NCBI RefSeq assembly: GCF_007827045.1
Contig: NZ_RPFW01000002.1
Coordinates: 434,001-498,000, forward strand
Source of the DNA: Trebonia kvetii
Lineage (GTDB): Bacteria; Actinomycetota; Actinomycetes; Streptosporangiales; Streptosporangiaceae
DNA length: 64,000 nucleotides
Reading direction: 5' to 3'
The notes under the pieces are model-generated. The model was given only the letters and a program-made list of their open reading frames with translations, had not been told where the DNA came from and did no database searches. The translations under genes were made by a program, and so were the position numbers. The number at the start of each line of letters is the position of its first letter. Positions within the stretch are counted from its first letter, which is position 1. Below are positions 56,890 to 64,000 of the stretch, in pieces.

Positions 56890-57642
56890 TCAGGCCAGCG
56901 CCAGGAACTGCCTCATCGCCTCGCGCAGGTAGGTTCTCGTCAGGAGTCCCCGCTCGGCCCGCCAGCTCACCGAGATGGGCGGCGGGTTCTCGTAGCGCCG
57001 CTGGAAGATGTCCCGGAGCACGGCGCGAGGCGCGCCCAGGCCCGGCAGGACGTCAAGTGCCTCGCGCTTAGTGATGAGCCGCCCCTCCCGGAGCGTTACC
57101 GTTGCCCGCGCGAAGGTCAGCAGCCCCAGGTCAACCCAGATGTCGGCCAGCCACAGGTCGGGCATGACGGTCTTGGGGTACCAGTAGTCCCGCATGTCGC
57201 CGCGCACGTAATCCGCGAGGTCATCGTCGGTCACCGGGGGAACCACGGTTGCCGGGTCGGGACCGAGCAGGGACAGGCCGCCCTGCAGGAGCTCCCTTCG
57301 GGTGACGGGCGACACGATGCGTTCGAACTGCTCGCCGTGGGCCCAGGTCAGGTGGCTGCGGTCGGTGTCGTCCAGCTCGGACCTGACGACGTACGAGCAG
57401 TGCAGCTTTTCCGCGAGCGGTACCTGGCTGTGCAGCGCCTCGTGCACCCGCCGCAGGTCTTGCTTCTGCTCGCTGGCCGGCACCTTCTCGATCAGCGCGA
57501 CGAGGTCCAGGTCACTGCGTCCTGGCTGGTAGTCCCCCAGCGCGAGGGAACCGTGCGCCCACAGTGCGGCCAGCGGCAGCGTACCGCCGGCCTCGGTCGC
57601 GAAGCGGTCGAGCAGCGGCCGAATCACATCAGGCAGGGGCAC
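56890..57642 (-). CDS. nucleotidyltransferase-domain protein (aminoglycoside adenylyltransferase-like)
   Basis: The 250-residue product has the nucleotidyltransferase signature AHGSLALGDYQPGRSDLDLV (GS then DxD), and a helical C-terminal region with RGDMRDYWYPKTVMP. Related enzymes adenylylate small molecules. GTG 57642 is chosen as it lies just before the domain; the frame extends far upstream as antisense of the inositol-phosphate synthase gene. Divergent from that gene with about 40 bases between starts. Confidence 0.78.
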   Translation of the reverse strand: MPLPDVIRPLLDRFATEAGGTLPLAALWAHGSLALGDYQPGRSDLDLVALIEKVPASEQKQDLRRVHEALHSQVPLAEKLHCSYVVRSELDDTDRSHLTWAHGEQFERIVSPVTRRELLQGGLSLLGPDPATVVPPVTDDDLADYVRGDMRDYWYPKTVMPDLWLADIWVDLGLLTFARATVTLREGRLITKREALDVLPGLGAPRAVLRDIFQRRYENPPPISVSWRAERGLLTRTYLREAMRQFLALA

Positions 57643-57671
57643 GGACCGACGATACCCGCAGAACCCACCGT

Positions 57672-57677
57672 TATATT
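57672..57677 (+). promoter_or_regulatory. -10-like box TATATT for a probably leaderless gene
   Basis: TATATT ends seven bases before the GTG at 57685, the distance expected when transcription begins at the start codon. No good -35 box is visible and no ribosome site precedes the GTG. Confidence 0.4.
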
Positions 57678-57684
57678 GGCGTCC

Positions 57685-58647
57685 GTGTCTGAACGCGTGA
57701 AGGTCGCAGTCGTCGGGGTCGGCAACAACGTTTCCGCACTGGTGCAGGGAATCGCCGTGCACCGTGCCACGGGGAGCCTGGTCGGTATCAGCCGGCCGGT
57801 GCTCGACGGGCTCGGCGTGGCGGACATCGAATTCGCGGCGGCCTTCGCCACCTCGCCAGACAAGGTCGGGCGGGACCTGTGCGAGGTCATCTTCCTGCCG
57901 CCCAACAACTTCCCGCGGCTCGCCAGCGAGCTGCCGCTGTCGGGCGTCACGGTGCGCCGCGGCCTGACTGGTGCGGAGCCCGGCGAGGTGGAGCGCGTCG
58001 CCGGCGACCTCGCCGGGGCCGAGGTGGTGCTGTACGCGGCGCCAAGCGGCCGGCCGGAGACGGCGCGCGCCTATGCCGAGGCGGCGCTGCTCGCGGGGGC
58101 GGCGTTCATCAACACCACCTCCGACGCGGTGGCCCGCGATCCGCAGGTGCTTAACAGGTACGTCGCGGCGGGGCTGCCGCTGCTCGGTGACGACCTGGCG
58201 AGCCAGTTCGGCACCTCCGTCGTCCATCACGCCCTGCTGCGGCTGCTGGAGGAACGCGGGCTCACCCTGACCAGCTCGTATCAGGTCAATCTCGGCGGCA
58301 CCGAGGACTTCAAGAACCTGGTGGAGAACAGCAACACCAAGCATCAGTCCAAGCTGAACGCCCTCGCCGCCAATGGATCAGCGGCCGAACGGGTGCAGGT
58401 TGCACCGCTCGGCTACCTGCCGCACCTGGAGTCGCAGAAGGTGGCGCACATCAACATCGAGGCCCAGGCCTGGGGCGGGACTTCGGTGAGCGTCGACGTG
58501 AAGCTGAAGGTGCACGACCCGGCCGGCGCCGCGGGCGTGCACGTCGACCTGATCCGCATCGCGGCCAGGGCGCTGCGGCAGCGGCGGTCCGGCTATCCGG
58601 CCGAGGCCGGGCCGTTGCTCAAGTCCCCTCCCGGGACTTCCGTCTAG
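57685..58647 (+). CDS. ino1: inositol-3-phosphate synthase
   Basis: The 320-residue protein has the Ino1 features: VAVVGVGNNVSALVQGI for NAD binding, GDDLASQFGTSVVHHALL with the conserved Asp/Ser, and YQVNLGGTEDFKNL followed by NTKHQSKLNAL containing catalytic Lys residues. It converts glucose-6-phosphate to inositol-3-phosphate, used in actinobacteria for phosphatidylinositol and mycothiol. It is slightly shorter than the usual 360 residues. GTG 57685 appears leaderless. Confidence 0.85.
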   Translation: MSERVKVAVVGVGNNVSALVQGIAVHRATGSLVGISRPVLDGLGVADIEFAAAFATSPDKVGRDLCEVIFLPPNNFPRLASELPLSGVTVRRGLTGAEPGEVERVAGDLAGAEVVLYAAPSGRPETARAYAEAALLAGAAFINTTSDAVARDPQVLNRYVAAGLPLLGDDLASQFGTSVVHHALLRLLEERGLTLTSSYQVNLGGTEDFKNLVENSNTKHQSKLNALAANGSAAERVQVAPLGYLPHLESQKVAHINIEAQAWGGTSVSVDVKLKVHDPAGAAGVHVDLIRIAARALRQRRSGYPAEAGPLLKSPPGTSV

Positions 58648-58714
58648 CTCTTCGGGGTCTCCCGGCGCGGTAATTCAGTTGCCTGGGTGATGGACGCCAA
58701 GCAGAATCACGAGC

Positions 58715-59494
58715 GTGCTGACAGCCGATGAGGTCGAGCGGTTCATCAGCGACGGCTTCGTCTGCGTTCCCGAGGCATTCCCCCGAGCCCTAGCCGAGCA
58801 GTGCCGTGCATTCCTGTGGCGGGAGACGGGACTTGACCCCGATGACCCGGCCACCTGGACGAAGCCGGTCATCCGGCTCGACGGCTACGGCGGCGACCTG
58901 TTCAACGCCGCCGCCAACACGCCGGTGCTGCACGAGGCGTTCGATCAGCTCGTCGGAGCCGGCCGCTGGGTGCCACGCGACGGACTCGGCACGTTCCCGA
59001 TCAGGTTCCCGCACCCCGACAATCCCGGCGACGCCGGATGGCACATGGAGGGCAGCTACACGATCGAGGGCGAGAACGGGTACTGCCTGAACCTGCGGTC
59101 CAGGGGGCGCGCCCTGCTGATGCTGTTCCTGTTCTCCGACGTCGGCCCCGATGACGCGCCGACCCTGATCAAGGTCGGCTCGCACCTGGACGTGCCGCCG
59201 TTCCTCGTTCCGGCAGGCGACCGGGGCATGAGCTTCTACGCGGCCAGTGCGGCCATGCACGCGGCGGGCAAACTCGACTCACCCGACCGCGCTCCAGCTC
59301 TGGCAACGGGTCGACCCGGAGACGTGTACCTGTGCCACCCGTTCCTGATCCACAGCGCGCAGCCGCACCGGGGGCGAGAGCCCAGGTTCATGGCTCAGCC
59401 GCCCCTGACGCCGGTCGCGCCACTGGAACTGCAGCGCCCGGATGGCGCCTACTCCCCGGTGGAGATGGCGGTCCGCCGCGGTCTCGGTTCGTAG
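58715..59494 (+). CDS. phytanoyl-CoA dioxygenase (PhyH) family protein
   Basis: The 259-residue protein begins LTADEVERFISDGFVCVPEA, typical of PhyH Fe(II)/2-oxoglutarate enzymes. Iron ligand candidates are His and Glu in GWHMEGSY and the distal His in CHPFLIHSAQPHRG, with an Arg a few residues later for 2-oxoglutarate. The first acidic ligand is Glu instead of the usual Asp. Start GTG 58715. Substrate unknown. Confidence 0.82.
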   Translation: MLTADEVERFISDGFVCVPEAFPRALAEQCRAFLWRETGLDPDDPATWTKPVIRLDGYGGDLFNAAANTPVLHEAFDQLVGAGRWVPRDGLGTFPIRFPHPDNPGDAGWHMEGSYTIEGENGYCLNLRSRGRALLMLFLFSDVGPDDAPTLIKVGSHLDVPPFLVPAGDRGMSFYAASAAMHAAGKLDSPDRAPALATGRPGDVYLCHPFLIHSAQPHRGREPRFMAQPPLTPVAPLELQRPDGAYSPVEMAVRRGLGS

Positions 59495-59573
59495 GGACCG
59501 GAACTACCGGTTCGCCGGTTTCGTGATGGCTATCATCGGGCGGCGCGCAGGCGCCAGCCGCCGAAGTCGCCAG

Positions 59574-60581
59574 TTAGCCCAGCTGAACCGGGAACTGCAG
59601 GGCACGCTGGAGGTGGTGCTCGGCCACGCCCCTGAACCACTCGCGCTGCGGATGGCTGGTGCCCGCGATCCGCAACGGACCCGCGACGAGATCCAGATGC
59701 ATGCACAGCTGGTAGAGCCTGAGGCGGTCCACGTCGAGGCCGGTCTGGCGGAGATTCGCGTAGTGCTCGCCAAACCTCATGCGCATCCAGACGTGCTCTA
59801 CCTCGACGTCGAAGTACATTGTGCCTTCGATGTCGATCAGCACAGGCTCGCCGCCGCGGTCGAGCAGGACATGGTCCGGCCCGAGTTCGCCGTGCACGAG
59901 TGCCACGGTCACGTGCGGCATGATGGGCTCGGCCAGGGCGTGCAGGGTTTCCTCAATGCGACCCTGAGCGGCGGCGGCGCGCCGGTCACGTCCCGCGATC
60001 TCTGAGAGCTGGGCTAGCGCCCGGTCTAGCATGACCCTCTCGCACGACGTCCGGCGAGAACGACCGCCCGCGTCGACGAACGCCACTTTCCCGAATGACG
60101 GGGAGCGGACGTCTGCCATGGCGGTCAGCCAGTCGGCAAGCACCGCTAGCGGGCGCTGTGCCGCCACGGGATCCTCCTCCAGCAATGCCTCAAGGCTGCC
60201 CCCCGCCACGTCCTCAACCACTGCGATGTCCGCCGGATACAAGTCCCTGGAGCGATCGGTTAGCAGGAGCTCAGGACACCGGATACCCGCGGATGTCAGG
60301 CGGCGCGCCGCAGCCTCGAACAAGGCGAGGCCAGAAGCGTGCGAGAACGGGTCGTCTGGATCATCGGCGCCCTCGGGAAGCACGCCCTGCCAGTAGTCCT
60401 CGGAATCGTCCCAGGCATATACGAGCGCCGTGCCGCCGTCGTCCATCGTCAGGCGGTAGGCACCCTTCTTCGACCCGCCGGCAAGCCGCTCTGCTGTACG
60501 CAGAGACCGATCCTTGCCGAAGGCCGCGCGGACCACCGGGCGCAGGCTTTCGGTATCCGCGAACTTCCGCGCGATCCGCAA
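59574..60581 (-). CDS. APH-family phosphotransferase-like protein
   Basis: The 335-residue protein has LAGGSKKGAYRLTMDDGGTA for nucleotide binding, a catalytic loop VALVHGELGPDHVLLD (Glu and Asp/His replacing the usual Asp and Asn) and LIDIEGTMYFD for metal. The altered loop makes kinase activity doubtful. TTG 60581 is used because AGAGG lies six bases upstream. It is convergent with the PhyH gene. A possible weak hairpin lies between the two stops. Confidence 0.75.
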   Translation of the reverse strand: MRIARKFADTESLRPVVRAAFGKDRSLRTAERLAGGSKKGAYRLTMDDGGTALVYAWDDSEDYWQGVLPEGADDPDDPFSHASGLALFEAAARRLTSAGIRCPELLLTDRSRDLYPADIAVVEDVAGGSLEALLEEDPVAAQRPLAVLADWLTAMADVRSPSFGKVAFVDAGGRSRRTSCERVMLDRALAQLSEIAGRDRRAAAAQGRIEETLHALAEPIMPHVTVALVHGELGPDHVLLDRGGEPVLIDIEGTMYFDVEVEHVWMRMRFGEHYANLRQTGLDVDRLRLYQLCMHLDLVAGPLRIAGTSHPQREWFRGVAEHHLQRALQFPVQLG

Positions 60582-60684
60582 CGACTGCCTCTTTTCAGGA
60601 GAAGCGGAATTCCCGCGTGCGGACCTGGTCGGTAAAGCCGACCGACCGGTAAAGACGGACCGGGACAGGGTAGCCCGGGTCAGC

Positions 60685-61137
60685 CTAGAGGTGGCGCTGC
60701 CGCTGGCAGAGGTTGCGGCCGTTCAGGTATGCAGCCGCAGCAAGGAGCGGCACGTGGATGGCGGGAAGGTTGCGGGCGAACCAGCGGGGCAACCAGATGT
60801 CGGTGACCGAGCCGTCCGCGGCTCCGAGGCTCTCGGCGAACTTGGTGAGCGGGCAGCGGAATCCGTTTGACGCGAAGACCAGGCTCTCGCCAGCCACCAC
60901 CGCGCCCGCCAGGGCGGCGCGACGGTCAGTGCGCCTGGTGGCACCCGCATAGAGCACGTAGGCCATACAGGACTCGATGGAAAGCCAGGCCAGCGTGTGC
61001 GTGGCCTTGATGACGGTGAGAGCCGCGTCATGGCGCCCGCGGTCCGAAGGCCGCCGCGCCGGGTCACGGTCCAGGCGCCGCCCGCGCGCGGACTTGCCTA
61101 GCCGGGAAACACTGGGTTCCCGCCGCCTGCTGCTCAT
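60685..61137 (-). CDS. hypothetical small membrane protein
   Basis: The 150-residue product has an Arg-rich cytosolic start (about 1-35) and helices at HTLAWLSIESCMAYVLYAG, AALAGAVVAGESLVFASNGF and NLPAIHVPLLAAAAYL, with a conserved-looking CPLTKFAESLG between the last two. I do not recognise the family with certainty. ATG 61137 follows GAGGTGAGG; a longer frame reaches 61263. Confidence 0.6.
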   Translation of the reverse strand: MSSRRREPSVSRLGKSARGRRLDRDPARRPSDRGRHDAALTVIKATHTLAWLSIESCMAYVLYAGATRRTDRRAALAGAVVAGESLVFASNGFRCPLTKFAESLGAADGSVTDIWLPRWFARNLPAIHVPLLAAAAYLNGRNLCQRQRHL

Positions 61138-61472
61138 CGCTGCCTCACCTCGTCCGGACGCCAGCGGTCGCCTCATCCACGCTCCGCCCTCTCCACTCCG
61201 GCGGCCAGGGCCCAACTTCCTGGCATCAGCGGGACTCTTGGCCCCGCGGTGACCAACGGCCACTTATTCCGGGCATTACGGGCCTGGCTCCGCTCAGGGC
61301 GCTGTGGCCACGTTGAAGTGACATCAGGTCTCTTAGCTGGGGTGATCACATGGCCGGGCTGGACATGGGCGGCCAGGAGACCGGGCGGGTGTCTCATGCC
61401 TGGTCTGCCTAGCCCCGCTGCCATCCTGCAACAGCCGGAGCATAGACGTGCACCGGAAACTAAGGGGAGACA
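61138..61472. other. intergenic, nothing recognised
   Basis: No gene is supported. The region should hold the divergent promoters of the two small membrane-protein genes on either side; I see no clear palindrome. Confidence 0.5.
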
Positions 61473-61805
61473 ATGAAAACCTTCACGATCGAACCAACCG
61501 CGCGTCCGGGGCGAGCGTCCTGCTCGGCGGCCGGAGTGGCAGCGGCGGTGGGATTCGCCGGAATGGCGATCTTCGAACTGGCCCTGGCTCTGGGTGCCCC
61601 GCTGGGTCGCGCCGCGATGGGCGGCGGCCAGACCTACCTGCCGATGCGGTTGCGGATCGCCAGCAGCGTTCTCGCCATCTTCTGGGCCCTAGCGGTACTG
61701 CTAGTACTTCGCCGCGCCGGGTACCGGGTGCCCGTGTTCTCTTTCAAGGTCGCTCGCGCAGGCCGGGGCTCAGTGCTGTCCCACCTGGGCCTGCCGGAAC
61801 GGTAG
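61473..61805 (+). CDS. hypothetical two-helix membrane protein
   Basis: The 110-residue protein has helices at SAAGVAAAVGFAGMAIFELALALG and IASSVLAIFWALAVLLVLRR, with TYLPMRLR between them and a basic tail (RVPVFSFKVARAGR). It resembles small actinobacterial membrane proteins of unknown role. AAGGGGAG precedes ATG 61473 closely. Confidence 0.65.
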   Translation: MKTFTIEPTARPGRASCSAAGVAAAVGFAGMAIFELALALGAPLGRAAMGGGQTYLPMRLRIASSVLAIFWALAVLLVLRRAGYRVPVFSFKVARAGRGSVLSHLGLPER

Positions 61806-61878
61806 GCGAGCCGGTAGAAGAACAGGTCGGGTTTCATGGTGTTTCCTCCTGGGTGATGACGGGCCTGCCCACGGGGCA

Positions 61879-63195
61879 TTAGAGGCGTCGCCGGAGCGCG
61901 CGCTGCAGCTGGCGGCGCCCGGCGTCGGTAATGGCGAGCGGTTCTGTGCCGAGCAGGAGACCGTGCTTGATGAGCTCGTCGATGGCAGGTTCGATCATGG
62001 TGCAGGCATCGGCTTCCATGCCGTATTCGCCGAGCAGGGGGTTGACGTCAGGATCGGCGGCTGCGGCGGCGCGGCGGAGCAGCTCGGCCCGGGCGGTGAC
62101 GCTCTCCGCGCCGACGAGGTACAGCAGCCAGGTCTTGATGCGGGCCCTGATTGCCTGCTCGAGGCGGTCGGCGATCCACAGCGAGTACCTGGACTGCCCA
62201 GGTTGCTGGCCGCTGCGGTGGGAGCGGGTCAAGTCGCGGGTCAGGTCGGCGCAGCTCTTGAGGATCGTGAGAGCCAGCACGAGACCGATAACGGTGTCGA
62301 TGACGGTTGCGTGAAGAGTGACGCTGATCAGTCCCAATGTCACTGCCAGCCCGCTGAGGGCGTGGTTGCGAGAATCGACCGACTGGCTGACGAGCGACAC
62401 GTTGCCACCGCGGAGGCCGGCGCTGCGCTCATAGGCCGAGCGGACGGCATAGACGGGTACTGTGGCGGCGGCGACGGCTAACGGGTACCAGCTCACCGCG
62501 GGTGTCGCCGGCACGACAAGGCGGCGCACGGCGAGCGCGAGGGTCACGCAGCCGGTGGCGGCCATGAGGGCAACCACGACGATGTTGGCGAGACGTTCGG
62601 CGTTGCGGCGCACGCCGAGATACACAGCGGTGCTGGCGATGACGTCGAGCAGTTCCTCGGCCGTGTCGTTAAGCTGGCCGGTGCTGCCCGAGGTCAAGGC
62701 GGCAGGGACCTTGATCGCGGTGATCGCGATCTGCGCGGCCATGGTGACGGCGGCCGCGGATGACGGCCGGAGAAGGCGGTGCACCCGGCGGCGGCGGGAA
62801 CGCAGGTCGCCCAGAGCGCGGTCGGCTTCGGCGTGGCCGGCGTCGGTCAGCGAGAATCGGTCCCCGTCCCCGCCTGGGCCTGCCCACCCGGCCTCGACAG
62901 CGCTGGCCATGGTCAGAGCCAGGCTGAGCCCCAGCCGGGTGCCTATACCGCGGCCGCCAATGCGCGGTCGCGGGCCACCAGGCAGCCGGCGGCCGTATGC
63001 CCGGAAGGCGTCCTCGATTTCGGCCAGGGTCTTGGGCCCGGCGCTCAGCACGACGAGGATCGTTCCTGGAGGCCCGCTCCGGGCGTGTTGCCGGCCGCGC
63101 CCGGACATCAGGGACAGGGCGGCAGCGAGGCTGGATGCCCTCTTCGACGGGCGGGGGCGAGCGGCATCGGTGGGCGGGGTGCCGGTGCGAGCCAT
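61879..63195 (-). CDS. winged-helix / CDF-like membrane domain / winged-helix protein
   Basis: The 438-residue protein seems to combine three parts. Residues about 42-132 look like a PadR-type winged helix (GTILVVLSAGPKTLAEIEDA to RFSLTDAGHAEADRAL). Residues about 145-315 hold five or six helices resembling a cation diffusion facilitator, with ELLDVIAS (Glu180, Asp184) and SVDSRNHALSG (Asp274, His278) placed like the two-helix metal site of that family. Residues about 365-437 look like a second winged helix (LLRRAAAAADPDVNPLLGEY to LAITDAGRRQLQRAL). It starts 12 bases after an FtsX-type permease gene. A metal-sensing membrane regulator is my inference only. Confidence 0.6.
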   Translation of the reverse strand: MARTGTPPTDAARPRPSKRASSLAAALSLMSGRGRQHARSGPPGTILVVLSAGPKTLAEIEDAFRAYGRRLPGGPRPRIGGRGIGTRLGLSLALTMASAVEAGWAGPGGDGDRFSLTDAGHAEADRALGDLRSRRRRVHRLLRPSSAAAVTMAAQIAITAIKVPAALTSGSTGQLNDTAEELLDVIASTAVYLGVRRNAERLANIVVVALMAATGCVTLALAVRRLVVPATPAVSWYPLAVAAATVPVYAVRSAYERSAGLRGGNVSLVSQSVDSRNHALSGLAVTLGLISVTLHATVIDTVIGLVLALTILKSCADLTRDLTRSHRSGQQPGQSRYSLWIADRLEQAIRARIKTWLLYLVGAESVTARAELLRRAAAAADPDVNPLLGEYGMEADACTMIEPAIDELIKHGLLLGTEPLAITDAGRRQLQRALRRRL

Positions 63196-63206
63196 GGCTT
63201 CCTCCT

Positions 63207-64000
63207 TTACTCGTAGGACAGTGCCTGGAGGGGATCCATGCGCGCGGCCCTGCGGGCTGGGCCGGCGCCCGCGAGGGTGCCGGCCGCGAACGCGCCGGCG
63301 AGCAGGATGGCCAGGGTCGTCCAGGGGATGGCGAAGCCGATATTCCAGGCGGACAGCGCGCGGGCGGTGAGCGCGGCGAGGAAGAGGCCGGCGGCGATCC
63401 CGGTGGCCGCCCCGATGAGGGCGGTGATCTGGCTCTCAATCCGGATCATCCGCCGTAGCTGGGTCCTGGTCATGCCGAGGGCGCGCAGCACGCCGATCTC
63501 GCGGGTCCGCTCGGTGATGGTCAGGGCAAGGGTGTTGATGATCCCGAGCAGGCTGATGACCACGCACAGGGCGAGCAGGACGTAGAACACGTTCAGGAGC
63601 GTGGCGACCGGCGCCTGCTGCGCGGTGATGTACTCATCGAGGGTGTCGACCTGCGCCGTCGGGAAGGGCTTGAGGGCCGCCTGGACGGCGGCGCGGCCGG
63701 CCGGTCTCTGTGTGCCGGTGCTGACGAGGACGGCCTTGTCGCCCGGGGTGGTGAAGCTGCGGTCGAAGAGGCTGGTGGTGACGGTCATGGCGCCCAGCAG
63801 CGGGCTGAGCTTGGGTTCGGCGTACACGCCGCGCACGGTAAGCCGGAGGATGGTGCCGGCGGTGGTCTCGGCGGTGATCAGCGTGCCTGTCTTGAGGTGG
63901 TGGGCGGCGGCGAAGTCGCTGGCCACGAGCACCCCGTCGGCATCGAGTGAGGTCAGCGCCGTGCTGCCCGGCCCGCCGGTCCACTCGAACCGGTAGGAAC
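63207..64000 (-). CDS. FtsX-like ABC permease, 5' end outside the window
   Basis: About 260 C-terminal residues are present. A periplasmic MacB-like segment (GVLVASDFAAAHHLKTGTLI) is followed by three helices of an FtsX domain (VFYVLLALCVVISLLGIINT, the coupling stretch RTREIGVLRALGMTRTQLRR, and TTLAILLAGAFAAGTLAGAG), ending RMDPLQALSYE, a typical last motif. The frame runs to the window edge at 64000. Its ATPase partner is probably beyond that edge. The winged-helix/CDF-like gene follows in the same operon. Confidence 0.85.
   Translation of the reverse strand, partial: SYRFEWTGGPGSTALTSLDADGVLVASDFAAAHHLKTGTLITAETTAGTILRLTVRGVYAEPKLSPLLGAMTVTTSLFDRSFTTPGDKAVLVSTGTQRPAGRAAVQAALKPFPTAQVDTLDEYITAQQAPVATLLNVFYVLLALCVVISLLGIINTLALTITERTREIGVLRALGMTRTQLRRMIRIESQITALIGAATGIAAGLFLAALTARALSAWNIGFAIPWTTLAILLAGAFAAGTLAGAGPARRAARMDPLQALSYE

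Noticed and set aside
56890..58344. 484-residue nucleotidyltransferase
   Set aside because: The first 230 residues are antisense to ino1; the nucleotidyltransferase domain starts near 57642.

Overview
The window is GC-rich (roughly 70%), with frequent GTG and TTG starts, strong GGAGG ribosome sites, overlapping operon starts, and many families typical of soil Actinomycetota: DUF5994, DUF5996, a MocR regulator, WYL/YafY, a nitrate/nitrite-sensing (NIT) kinase, an actinobacterial-type SecA2 and Ino1. No tRNA, rRNA or CRISPR array was seen, so the placement to phylum rests on gene content and codon use only.

Layout. 1-5360: a SLATT-domain membrane protein, cut near its 3' end by an IS701-family element that also carries a DUF1737 gene, faces a HEPN/RES protein tail to tail. 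This is the best candidate for an undescribed (probably defence or toxin) locus. 5361-8405: a 1014-residue polytopic membrane protein of unknown role. 8406-17000: a decaying zone with remnants of a NIT kinase, SigJ-like sigma factor, NAD(P)H-binding protein, MFS pump, LuxR-type ATPase and LysR regulator, mixed with intact hemerythrin, methyltransferase and DUF5996 genes. 17315-21131: a probable DUF6424 protein and a decayed LamG lipoprotein split by a TnpB element. 21398-25608: a complete polyamine ABC operon (potABCD type), then a VWA protein. 27023-31383: a MocR regulator divergent from an EamA exporter, then a broken secA2. 31558-39332: phosphotransferases, two paralogous lipoproteins, a MetE-like enzyme, an NTF2 protein, and a WYL regulator divergent from a VOC protein with a clear operator between them. 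39342-46100: a giant secreted PQQ/ASH/lectin protein and a CehA/McbA-type hydrolase. 46187-52642: an aldolase remnant, a truncated sugar permease and an intact four-gene polyol catabolic operon, ended by a second TnpB element (52638-about 53955). 54025-64000: small regulators, LapA, DUF5994, AraC and dehydrogenase scraps, a nucleotidyltransferase, Ino1, a PhyH dioxygenase, a kinase-like protein, an unusual winged-helix/CDF-like membrane protein and an FtsX permease cut by the window edge.

How genes work together. potABCD should import spermidine or putrescine. The polyol operon couples two zinc dehydrogenases, a mannitol-dehydrogenase-family enzyme and an FGGY kinase to oxidise and phosphorylate a sugar alcohol, but its importer has lost its ATPase, binding protein and the permease N-terminus. 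The WYL regulator probably controls the VOC gene through the inverted repeat between them.

A recurring theme is abrupt scars where neighbouring genes are truncated against each other: head to head near 16320-16470, 46755 and 56388, tail to tail near 9625-9897, and in the same direction at 14818. Together with internal deletions in secA2 and a NAD(P)H-binding gene, this suggests a deletion-prone genome or errors in the assembly.
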